The position numbers and the translations under genes were made by a program. Below, piece by piece: positions 9,001-16,401 of a stretch of DNA of 21,788 bases. Origin of the DNA: DATEPR01 sp036503065 (GTDB lineage: Bacteria > Actinomycetota > Actinomycetes > Mycobacteriales > Pseudonocardiaceae); the NCBI GenBank assembly GCA_036503065.1, contig DASXXM010000697.1:1-21788 (forward strand), given 5' to 3'. Position 1 is the stretch's first letter. Every line of letters starts with the position of its first letter. The notes beneath the pieces are model-generated. The model saw nothing but the letters and a program-made list of their open reading frames with translations. It made no database searches and was not told the DNA's origin.

Positions 9001-9417
9001 GGCGCCAACGGAAACGGACTCGCCACCAACGGCAGTTCGTATGCCGACAGCAACGGCGACGCCGACGCGTGGCAGACTCCGGCGGACGAGGGTTGGCAGC
9101 GCGCCGAAGCGCTGCTCGCACCCGTCTCCGAAACCACAACGGCCGGCCTGCCCAAACGGGTGCCCAAGGCACACCTGGTGCCCGGCTCCGCGGCACCACG
9201 ACCCGACGACAACGGCCAACCGGCCGGCGGTGGCGGGCGCGGCCGGCAGGCCACCATGGCACCACCCTCGTTGCCACCGCGCACCGCGGACGCGGTTCGT
9301 GGTCGCATGTCCAGCTTCCAGCAGGGCCTACGTCGCGGTCGCCACACGTTGATCGAGGCATATTCTGGCGAGGCTTCCCATCTATCCGCGCATCGTGCCG
9401 ACGAGGAGCAGGAGTGA
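6094..9417 (+). CDS. cvnA: Conservon sensor histidine kinase with NIT domain (CvnA type)
   Basis: Counted from GTG 6094, the protein has 1107 residues. It has a basic cytoplasmic head, membrane segment 1 at about 71-91, a long extracytoplasmic helical region (about 95-380) matching the nitrate/nitrite-sensing (NIT) domain of this family, membrane segment 2 at about 386-406, a HAMP-like linker, an H-box with His529 in LDHLATRMRR, and an ATPase domain with N-box Asn604 (ELLDNATSYSEP), G1 Asp633 (DRGVGMSED) and G2 near Gly665 (GLYVVARL). A Pro/Ala/Thr-rich, probably disordered tail of about 400 residues follows. It heads the cvnA-D cluster, which in Streptomyces assembles as a membrane G-protein-like signalling complex. 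The start is uncertain: GTG 6085 sits too close to GGGAG, 6094 is 10 nt away, and ATG 6163 is also possible. The real ligand is unknown. Confidence 0.93.
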   Translation: MPGKTRQDGYPPSPQAGRRSYGDMSDSGSASSAAGMVPPVRSGLDPVPFRPGAGPGPSGRWRLRNWRLRWKLLIVLLVPLVTALALGALRVTTQLQNAGVYSRIDQQLALGSSLSDVMDSVQREREQTTLFVTSGGASGSPTGGAATAQVDAAIESFRGLAATDTNLDANTQTSVNNALNSLGDLTALRAFASGTKFPEVDVLGGYNQILDSLLQSTQLLVASAPDQRVDVLAQGLFNLRQAKEQFTRSNAILMMTVTGVRNQDGGLSNGWTFLPGTENQLNSANAEFGASISSFNSGASLADRQMYLDTVTGPEVDTRAQLLTQIQTRADANLGPAPNVQPTTVQDAGDGSAGLLRDAELNLNSELRALTNSLGSAAKAQAFQDGGILAGALLIAFLVTLMVARSLVQSLRRLRSGALEVARTKLPQSVQRILADPDPIKASNKAVEPVPVFTADEIGEVARSFDVVHGQAVRLAAEQAVLRDNVNAIFINLSRRSQALVERQLALIDRLEKDEQDPDQLANLFELDHLATRMRRNSESLLVLSGSGLAKRMSRPVPIGELVGAAVSEVEQYARIDVGAPPAASVLGRVVNDLIHLVAELLDNATSYSEPNTRVSVRIARTRSRELAIQITDRGVGMSEDDVRLANERLANPPDIDVGVTRRMGLYVVARLARRHNIRVKLRANEDIDGGTVALIVIPEELVHRPGDDQGGPLGTGDKLTPAPAPAIGETFPPAGPSPIPVDSQLAGAATAAAGIAGAFGLASTRAARDDQATVQRAPVGAAEESGVREPATSFWASDFEPSGNLEPDATAEQYRPTQSHSTASQPTASNAASLWEAHTAVDAVPIDPGEQPWPTPIPTTAASRPEVDAPTERLPIYEAVLSQWFRADEAGAAAAAAAANGGHETTNGAHDTAPVAPVSAAEPPPVAEPVTNGRQDPVGPLPTRVPGRAGAKLGFGTSDRAPQTDNGHGANGNGLATNGSSYADSNGDADAWQTPADEGWQRAEALLAPVSETTTAGLPKRVPKAHLVPGSAAPRPDDNGQPAGGGGRGRQATMAPPSLPPRTADAVRGRMSSFQQGLRRGRHTLIEAYSGEASHLSAHRADEEQE

Positions 9418-9836
9418 CAGCGTCCGTTCAGCAGCCAGGGAGTTTCGGCTGGCTCATCACTGACTTCGTACGTCGAGTGCCCGGCGTTGCCCACGCCGTG
9501 GTCGTCTCGGCGGACGGCCTGTTGCTCGCCGGATCGCAGGGCCTGCCCCGCGACCGCGCCGAACAGCTCTCCGCCGTGGCGTCCGGGCTGGTCAGCCTGA
9601 CGCAGGGGGCGGCGCGGTGCTTCGAGGCAGGCGCCGTGAACCAGACCGTGGTCGAGATGGACCGGGGCTACCTGTTCCTGATGTCGATCAGCGACGGTTC
9701 CTGCCTCGGCGTGCTCGCCGCGCCAAACTGCGACATCGGTCTGGTCGCCTACGAAATGACGTTGCTGGTCGAACGGGTCGGCCAGCAGATGACACCGGAA
9801 CTGCGGGCTCAGCTGCAGGGTGCGGTGCGCAGATGA
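9414..9836 (+). CDS. cvnB: Roadblock/LC7 domain protein (CvnB type)
   Basis: The 140-residue cytoplasmic protein reads MTASVQQPGSFGWLITDFV, then VPGVAHAVVVSADGLLLAGS and LGVLAAPNCDIGLVAYEM, the signature of the actinobacterial roadblock/LC7 family. Members bind and regulate the small GTPase of the conservon, comparable to MglB with MglA. The GTG start at 9414 overlaps the TGA of the kinase gene (GTGA), and the kinase C-terminus codons supply the ribosome site (gaggagcaggag), so translation is coupled. It is full length with no oddities. Confidence 0.93.
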   Translation: MTASVQQPGSFGWLITDFVRRVPGVAHAVVVSADGLLLAGSQGLPRDRAEQLSAVASGLVSLTQGAARCFEAGAVNQTVVEMDRGYLFLMSISDGSCLGVLAAPNCDIGLVAYEMTLLVERVGQQMTPELRAQLQGAVRR

Positions 9837-9879
9837 CCAGACCAAGAACCACGCGTTACTGACCGGCGGTGAGTACGAG

Positions 9880-10668
9880 ATGACCCCGGATCGCGGCCAC
9901 CGCCGCGGCGAACGAATGGGTGACCGGTTCGACTATCGGCGCTGGGCCGCGGACGGGTTTCATCTGTACGACGACGACACCGAAGACGACGAGGATCGCC
10001 GGGATGACGGAACGCGTGAGCAGGCACAGCCGATCGCGGTGAGCGAGGCTCCTGATCAGGTACTGGACGTCCTGAACGATCACCCACCAGGTGCTGGGGA
10101 GCGAGGGCACAGCGAGATGGCGGACGGCGAGTTTTATGAACCCGCTGACCACGCCGGTACGGACATACCGAACCGGTTCGATATCAGCGGCTACCGGAAC
10201 GGCCTGTTCGGCGGTCCCGGAGCCGATCTGTTCGGTGAACCGGGTCTGGTCGCGCACGACCGGGGGAGTTCAGCCTGGCAGCGGCCGGCAGTGCCGCCGC
10301 AGCAAGCACCGCCGGATCCGGTCACCGAGACCGGATCACTGGTCCGCCCCTACACGCGGACCGGCGGTCGAACCCGCTCGGACTACGACCTGGCGATCGA
10401 GGCGCTGGTATCCACCAGCGACCGCGGTTGGGACGCCGAGGATGCCCTGTTGCCAGAGCACCGCTCCATTTGCGAGATGTGCATGGACACCAGGTCGGTG
10501 GCCGAAGTGGCCGCGCATCTTCGGCTGCCGCTCGGCGTGGTCCGCGTTCTGATCGGTGACATGGCCGGCATGGGGCTGGTCGTCATCCACTCCAGTGGGA
10601 TGGTCGTCGGTGATCGGCCGTCCATGGACTTCCTGGAAAGGGTGCTCAGTGGTCTTCGGAGGCTCTAG
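9880..10668 (+). CDS. cvnC: DUF742 protein with long acidic N-terminal extension (CvnC type)
   Basis: The 262-residue protein carries the DUF742 domain at the C-terminal end (about 150-262): SLVRPYTRTGGRTR, then a winged-helix-like part with HRSICEMCMDTRSVAEVAAH, RLPLGVVRVLIGDMAGMGLV and FLERVLSGLRRL. DUF742 proteins are usually about 110-140 residues. Here a hydrophilic, Asp/Glu-rich region of about 145 residues precedes it (for example YDDDTEDDEDRRDDGT), probably disordered. ATG 9880 was chosen because a GGCGGTGAG site precedes it; the frame opens at 9820, overlapping cvnB. It lies 43 bp after cvnB and overlaps cvnD by 20 bp. In conservons this protein is thought to act with the GTPase; its precise role is unknown. 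Confidence 0.88.
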   Translation: MTPDRGHRRGERMGDRFDYRRWAADGFHLYDDDTEDDEDRRDDGTREQAQPIAVSEAPDQVLDVLNDHPPGAGERGHSEMADGEFYEPADHAGTDIPNRFDISGYRNGLFGGPGADLFGEPGLVAHDRGSSAWQRPAVPPQQAPPDPVTETGSLVRPYTRTGGRTRSDYDLAIEALVSTSDRGWDAEDALLPEHRSICEMCMDTRSVAEVAAHLRLPLGVVRVLIGDMAGMGLVVIHSSGMVVGDRPSMDFLERVLSGLRRL

Positions 10669-11266
10669 TTCGCGCGGTGCGCCACAACCAGCACCGAGCG
10701 GCCGGAAGGCAACCACCTCGGCGAAGATCGTCGTGGCGGGTGGCTTCGGCGTCGGCAAGACGACGCTGGTCGGATCGGTTTCGGAGATCGTGCCGTTGAC
10801 CACAGAGGCGGTCATGACCGACGCCAGCATCGGTCACGACGATCTCTCGGCGACACCCAACAAGACCACGACGACGGTCGCCATGGACTTCGGCCGGTTG
10901 TCGCTGGACTCGGATCTGATCCTGTACCTGTTCGGTACCCCCGGCCAGCACAGGTTCTGGTTCATGTGGGACGACCTGGTGCGCGGTGCGATCGGCGCGG
11001 TGGTCCTGGTCGACACACGAAGACTGGCCGACGCGTTCGCCGCGATCGACTTCTTCGACGACCGGCGGCTGCCCTACATCGTGGCCATCAACCGATTCGA
11101 GGGGGTGCTGCACCACCGGGTGAACGACGTCCGGGAGGCACTCACCATCGACCAGTCGGTCCCCGTGGTCACCTGCGACGCGCGCAACCGCGAGTCGACC
11201 AAGCAGATCCTGATCACCCTGGTCGAACACGCGATGCGCCAACAACGCACCACCGTCCGCGTCTGA
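10649..11266 (+). CDS. cvnD: Conservon Ras-like GTPase (CvnD type)
   Basis: The 205-residue protein has P-loop GGFGVGKT (31-38), a switch I region rich in Thr (KTTTTVAMD, 72-80), a switch II GTPGQHRF (96-103) in place of DxxG, an NRFEG (148-152) base-recognition motif in place of NKxD, and CDAR (176-179). These substitutions are usual for this bacterial ATP/GTP-binding family. The GTG at 10649 is preceded by GGAAAGG at 8-nt spacing and lies within the 3' end of cvnC, so the genes are coupled. It ends the operon; no cytochrome P450 gene follows, unlike some conservons. A strong terminator starts 7 bp after the stop. Confidence 0.94.
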   Translation: MVFGGSSSRGAPQPAPSGRKATTSAKIVVAGGFGVGKTTLVGSVSEIVPLTTEAVMTDASIGHDDLSATPNKTTTTVAMDFGRLSLDSDLILYLFGTPGQHRFWFMWDDLVRGAIGAVVLVDTRRLADAFAAIDFFDDRRLPYIVAINRFEGVLHHRVNDVREALTIDQSVPVVTCDARNRESTKQILITLVEHAMRQQRTTVRV

Positions 11267-11272
11267 CGAACT

Positions 11273-11309
11273 CGTTCTGGCCGGTCTCTACCGGAGATCG
11301 GCCAGAACG
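11273..11309. terminator. Bidirectional terminator between cvnD and the Uma2 gene
   Basis: The arms cgttctggccggtctc (11273-11288) and gagatcggccagaacg (11294-11309) pair over 16 positions with one G-U wobble around a 5-nt loop. It sits between convergent genes and includes the stop codon and last codons of the minus-strand Uma2 gene, so it can serve both directions. Confidence 0.85.
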
Positions 11310-11854
11310 ACGGTCATCGCGACCGGTTCGGTGACGGCCATGGTGCCGTCGTCGACACCGGCCGAGGAGTAGGTCCGCGTGGTCGGGTCGAGGCGGTAGC
11401 GGAACACGGTCGGGCCGTGGTCGGACATCTCGATGCGCCAGAAGTGCTCGATACCGGCGGCCGCGTACTCGGCCGGCTTGTCGAATCGGTCCGTGGTCAC
11501 GGAGCCGGGCGACATCACCTCGACCACCAGCACACAATGCCGGGGCCGCAGGACCTCGTCGTCGGCCAGCGACGCGTCGTAGACCACAACATCCGGCCTG
11601 CGGTTGAGCAGTGGGACGCCCACGAGTCGAAGATCCACATTGAAGGTCACGGCGAGTCGCTCGTTCAAGACCGTTCCCAGCGCGGTGGCGAAGTGCCGCA
11701 CGAGGTGCTGGTGTGCCCGGCACGGAGCCACGTTCACGACGACGCCTCCGTCGACGATCTCGATGCGGCGGCAGATCTCTTCGGGCAGCGCATCGTAATC
11801 GGCGGCCGTCAGACCATCCGGATGCGACGTCATCCAGTCGGGCAGCGCGGTCAT
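11288..11854 (-). CDS. Uma2-family PD-(D/E)xK nuclease-like protein
   Basis: The 188-residue protein matches the Uma2 (DUF820) family: N-terminal LTAADYDALPEEICRRIEIV with DGGVVV, then RPDVVVYDASL, LVVEVMSPGSVTTDRFDKPA and EYAAAGIEHFWRIE. The PD, E-V and D-x3-K positions of a PD-(D/E)xK fold are present, so the active site looks intact. Biological function of this family is not established; copies are often numerous in actinomycetes and cyanobacteria. Its ATG (11854-11852) overlaps the TGA of the upstream helicase-associated gene by 4 bp (ATGA), so it is translationally coupled to that gene although it is not part of the mycobacterial arrangement. Its stop lies inside the convergent terminator. 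Confidence 0.88.
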   Translation of the reverse strand: MTALPDWMTSHPDGLTAADYDALPEEICRRIEIVDGGVVVNVAPCRAHQHLVRHFATALGTVLNERLAVTFNVDLRLVGVPLLNRRPDVVVYDASLADDEVLRPRHCVLVVEVMSPGSVTTDRFDKPAEYAAAGIEHFWRIEMSDHGPTVFRYRLDPTTRTYSSAGVDDGTMAVTEPVAMTVVLADLR

Positions 11855-14127
11855 GCCGGGTCGTCGGCCAGGGTTACGGATGTGATGCGGTGCAGGGTGA
11901 AGCGGCGTAGTTCGTCGTGGGCTCGGTCGCGGGCTTCCAGGACACCGCCGCCGACGGCCAGTGCCGTGACGAACAGGTTGCTGGCGACGCCCTGCGCGTC
12001 CACGTAGCCGAGCCACACGTCGCGGCGGTCGCGGATCGCCTCGCGCAGGACGTCCAGGGTTGCCGTCATGTCCGACATGCCGCCGCCCGGTCGCGGGGCG
12101 GCGGTTCGGCCGCGGCGGGCCGAGTTGGACTGGTCGCCGATCCGCAACTGCCGGACCACGGACGCGAGCTGGGAATCGCTGGGGGTCGGCGGCAGCACGG
12201 GAAGCCGGTCGGCTCGCGGGCGGGCGGCCACCCGGCGACCGGCAGGGCGCAGGTCCAGCACCCGGCCGTCCGGGCCCTCCGCTGCGGGGGTGAAACCGGC
12301 TCTGCGCAGGCCGTCCAGTACGTCGATCAACGGCAGCGGGCTGACCAGCACGGTCGGCGCGATCCGGCGCAGTTCCAGGCGGTGGGCCTCGGTGTTCGCC
12401 AGTACCTCGGCCAACAGGGCCTCGTCGTCGCAGCGCAGGAACGAACCCGCCGTGCCGCCGCGCAGGCGGCCGTGGCGGCGGGCCACGTCGTCGATCAGGT
12501 AGTCGAGGCCCTGCGGGACCGGGGTGCGGGACCTCGTGCGGAACAGCTCGTGCAGCTCCGTCGCGGTGCGGCCGGCGTCCAGGGCGCGGCGCACGGAAGC
12601 CTCGCTGACCCGGTACACCGTGGCGCCGCCCGCCGACTCGATGTCCGCGACCAGTGCCATCTCCGCCGCCAGGTCCTGGCGCAGCGGGCCGGGCGCGATC
12701 ACCGTCAGGTCGGCCTGCGCCAGCACGTGGTCGATCGGCTCCGGCAACGCGGTGGCCAACTGCTTCGCCGCGGCGGCCGGGCCCTCGGTGAGCAGGGCCC
12801 GGCCTGCCGACGTCACGCCGCCCAGCGCCACGATGCCCAGCGTGGCCGCCTCTCGCAGGGTCCAGCGGACCAGATCGTCGCGCATCCGGCCGCCGCGGCG
12901 CGGTGCCCGCCAGGCCAGCAGGGCGATCAACTCGGCAGGGTCGGTGATGCCGACGCCCGGTGGCAGTTCGGCCAGGGCGCGCAGGATCCAGCGTCGGTCC
13001 CGGGGCGCGAGCGGCCTGCGCAGTTCGTCGCTCAACGGTGCCAGCGGCCGGTCCTTCTCGTCGCGCAGGCCGGCCAGGGCGGGCAGGCGCGGCAGGTTCA
13101 GCCACGCGTTGGCCACCGCGGCCCAGCGTTGCTCGGTCGTCGCGGCGAGCCACGGGTCCGCCGCGGTCGTCGGCACCCACTCCGGCGTACTGCCCTCGGC
13201 GTCCGCCACCAGGTCCGCGCCCGCGGCCAGTTCGGCCAGCAGCGCGGCCCGCTGCTCGCCGACGGCCAGGTCGCGCACCACGCGGCGCTGTTCGCGCACG
13301 CCGAGCCCACCGGAACGCAGTACCGGCGGCGGTTCGACGGACCACATGTCCAACAGCAACGCGAGGTGCCGGATCAGCTCGACCGCCTCGCCCGCCCCGG
13401 TGGCGTCCGCGGTGTCCGGCCGGTGCTCGACCGTGGCCGGCACCGGCGGCGTCAGCCGCACATGACCCAACGGCCGGGTGCCGCGCAGCGCGATACCGAC
13501 CTGCCGGGGCAGTTCCACCGTCTCGTTGTCGCGCCGCGTCAGCAGCCCGAGGCCCAGCAGCCGCTGCACGGGCGTGCGGTCGGACTCGTTGTACGGCAAC
13601 GGATCGGCCGCCTCACGGGTCCGGCCGATGGGCGGTCCCGCGGCCAGCGTGCCGAGCAGTCGTCGCTCCGGCTCGCCGAGTGCGGCCAGCAACTCGTCCA
13701 CGTCGTCCAGGTCGGGCGCTGGATTGCCGAGGCCGGCCGGATAGGGCCCGGTCGCCTCCCGCGCGGCCTGCGGCACGGCGAGGAACCCGGCCGCCGGCCG
13801 CCACGCGATGGCCAACGCCAGCAGTCGCTCGATCGCCTGGTCGGCCTGTGCCCGGCGCACGTCCGGCCCGAGCAGCCGGTACACGTCCGCCGGTGGCACG
13901 CCGATCTGGTCGGCGTCGGCGAGCACGAGGGCGTCCAGTACCGCGAGGGTGCCGGCGTCCAGCTCCTCCGCGGCCCTGGTCAGCGAGGCCCGCGTGCCGG
14001 CACGGGTGGCCAGCACGGTGGTGTCGGCGGGCGGCGGCGTGGCCAGGTCCGGCCGGGCACGCAACAGCGCGGACAACGTCTCGTCGTCCAGGGTGCGCAG
14101 CCAGTCCGCCAGTGAGGTGCCCGCCAT
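11851..14127 (-). CDS. Helicase-associated protein with WYL domain (Rv0862c-like)
   Basis: The 758-residue protein begins MAGTSLADWLRTLDDETLSA and contains LLRARPDLATPPPAD, the pattern I recognise from the actinobacterial helicase-associated family. About residues 470-600 fit the XPB/Ssl2 N-terminal-like (Helicase_C_3) region, including DLTVIAPGPLRQDLAAEMAL and YRVSEASVRRALDAG. The C-terminal 70 residues form a WYL-type domain (REAIRDRRDVWLGYVDAQG, then LHRITSVTLADDPA). There are no helicase ATPase motifs, so it is probably a partner or regulator in DNA repair rather than an enzyme; this is inferred from its usual adjacency to XPB. Here the XPB gene is about 11.7 kb downstream, and a Uma2 gene occupies the adjacent place. 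No strong ribosome site precedes the ATG. Confidence 0.88.
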   Translation of the reverse strand: MAGTSLADWLRTLDDETLSALLRARPDLATPPPADTTVLATRAGTRASLTRAAEELDAGTLAVLDALVLADADQIGVPPADVYRLLGPDVRRAQADQAIERLLALAIAWRPAAGFLAVPQAAREATGPYPAGLGNPAPDLDDVDELLAALGEPERRLLGTLAAGPPIGRTREAADPLPYNESDRTPVQRLLGLGLLTRRDNETVELPRQVGIALRGTRPLGHVRLTPPVPATVEHRPDTADATGAGEAVELIRHLALLLDMWSVEPPPVLRSGGLGVREQRRVVRDLAVGEQRAALLAELAAGADLVADAEGSTPEWVPTTAADPWLAATTEQRWAAVANAWLNLPRLPALAGLRDEKDRPLAPLSDELRRPLAPRDRRWILRALAELPPGVGITDPAELIALLAWRAPRRGGRMRDDLVRWTLREAATLGIVALGGVTSAGRALLTEGPAAAAKQLATALPEPIDHVLAQADLTVIAPGPLRQDLAAEMALVADIESAGGATVYRVSEASVRRALDAGRTATELHELFRTRSRTPVPQGLDYLIDDVARRHGRLRGGTAGSFLRCDDEALLAEVLANTEAHRLELRRIAPTVLVSPLPLIDVLDGLRRAGFTPAAEGPDGRVLDLRPAGRRVAARPRADRLPVLPPTPSDSQLASVVRQLRIGDQSNSARRGRTAAPRPGGGMSDMTATLDVLREAIRDRRDVWLGYVDAQGVASNLFVTALAVGGGVLEARDRAHDELRRFTLHRITSVTLADDPA

Positions 14128-14232
14128 CGTGGGCCAAGGTTAACCGGCCGCGTGCCGGCACACCTGGCCATACGGCACACTGTGCACACGCGGGCGGATC
14201 GACGTCCGTGCCGAACGTGCGCAGGAGGAGCC

Positions 14233-14424
14233 GTGGCCAGGCGGAAGATCAAGCCGGACCGCATCGATCCCGAGTGGCCCTCCGGCGCGTCCGAGCGTGA
14301 GCACCCGGTCAGCGAACTGGCTGCCGACCGGCAGGGGTCGCTGTCCCCGTTCGGCGACGAGCCGTTTCCGCTGCCCGCCGAGAGCCTGCCCTACGAGCAC
14401 CCGGTGACCGTCATCAATCGATGA
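14233..14424 (+). CDS. Small conserved hypothetical protein (Rv0863-like)
   Basis: The 63-residue protein begins VARRKIKPDRIDPEWPSG and ends LPYEHPVTVINR. It is hydrophilic and Pro-rich, with no signal peptide, membrane segment or known motif. A strong AGGAGGAG site precedes the GTG at 14233-14235 at the right distance, and the codon bias fits the genome, so I take it as real. It lies divergent from the helicase-associated gene, at the place of Rv0863 in M. tuberculosis. Function unknown. Confidence 0.72.
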   Translation: MARRKIKPDRIDPEWPSGASEREHPVSELAADRQGSLSPFGDEPFPLPAESLPYEHPVTVINR

Positions 14425-14492
14425 CCGCGCGCATACCCCGGACGGCCACGGACTAGGGTCCGCAGGAACGTTCGCGTACGGGGAGGCGTGCC

Positions 14493-15890
<1,398 letters not shown>

Positions 15891-15899
15891 CATCGAATC

Positions 15900-16373
15900 G
15901 TGACTGAGCTGTCCCACCTGGACGCCGCGGGCGCGGCCCGGATGGTGGACGTGTCCGCCAAGGACGCGACCGCCCGCACCGCCGTGGCGTCGGGCGTGGT
16001 GCGCACCACGCCCGAGGTGATCGGCCTGCTGCGCGCAGGCGGGCTGCCCAAGGGCGATGCCCTTGCCACGGCCCGGATCGCCGGCATCATGGCGGCCAAG
16101 CGCACGCCCGATCTCATCCCGCTGTGCCACCCGATCGCGATCACCGGCGTCACCGTGGACCTCCGGGTGCGGGACACCGAAGTGGCGATCGTGGCGACGG
16201 TCCGCACCACGGACCGGACCGGGGTGGAGATGGAGGCGCTGACGGCGGTGGCCTGCGCCGGCCTCGCCCTGCACGACATGATCAAGGCCGTCGATCCGGC
16301 CGCGGTGCTCGATGCCGTTCGGGTGGAGCGCAAGGAGGGCGGCAAGACCGGACCGTGGATTCGTGAGCCGTGA
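15900..16373 (+). CDS. moaC: Cyclic pyranopterin monophosphate synthase MoaC
   Basis: The 157-residue enzyme converts 3',8-cyclo-7,8-dihydro-GTP (made by MoaA) to cyclic pyranopterin monophosphate, the first stable molybdenum cofactor intermediate. Family blocks are all present: ARMVDVSAKDATARTAVASG, GLPKGDALATARIAGIMAAK, LIPLCHPIAITG, TGVEMEALTAVACAGL, DMIKAVD and RVERKEGGKTGPW, giving the catalytic Lys and His/Glu contexts. Length is normal. GTG 15900 is chosen because the protein family starts there; no ribosome site is visible, and a TAGCAT hexamer 6 nt upstream suggests a leaderless start. The fusion gene mogA-moaE follows 20 bp after the stop. Confidence 0.95.
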   Translation: MTELSHLDAAGAARMVDVSAKDATARTAVASGVVRTTPEVIGLLRAGGLPKGDALATARIAGIMAAKRTPDLIPLCHPIAITGVTVDLRVRDTEVAIVATVRTTDRTGVEMEALTAVACAGLALHDMIKAVDPAAVLDAVRVERKEGGKTGPWIREP

Positions 16374-16401
16374 ACACTGTGGGTGCGTGAGCCATGAACA
16401 C
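16362..16401 (+). repeat. Imperfect 16-bp direct repeat at the moaC/mogA-moaE junction
   Basis: CGTGAGCCGTGAACAC (16362-16377) spans the moaC stop and recurs as CGTGAGCCATGAACAC (16386-16401), 24 bp downstream with one change. The change turns GTG into the ATG used as start of the fusion gene. It looks like a local duplication. Confidence 0.75.

Noticed and set aside
11917..14115. 732-residue plus-strand open frame opposite the helicase-associated gene
   Set aside because: Low-complexity Arg/Gln/Gly-rich shadow of the minus-strand gene, with no domain.
14138..14145. GGTTAACC palindrome upstream of the helicase-associated gene
   Set aside because: An 8-bp palindrome alone is not evidence of a site.
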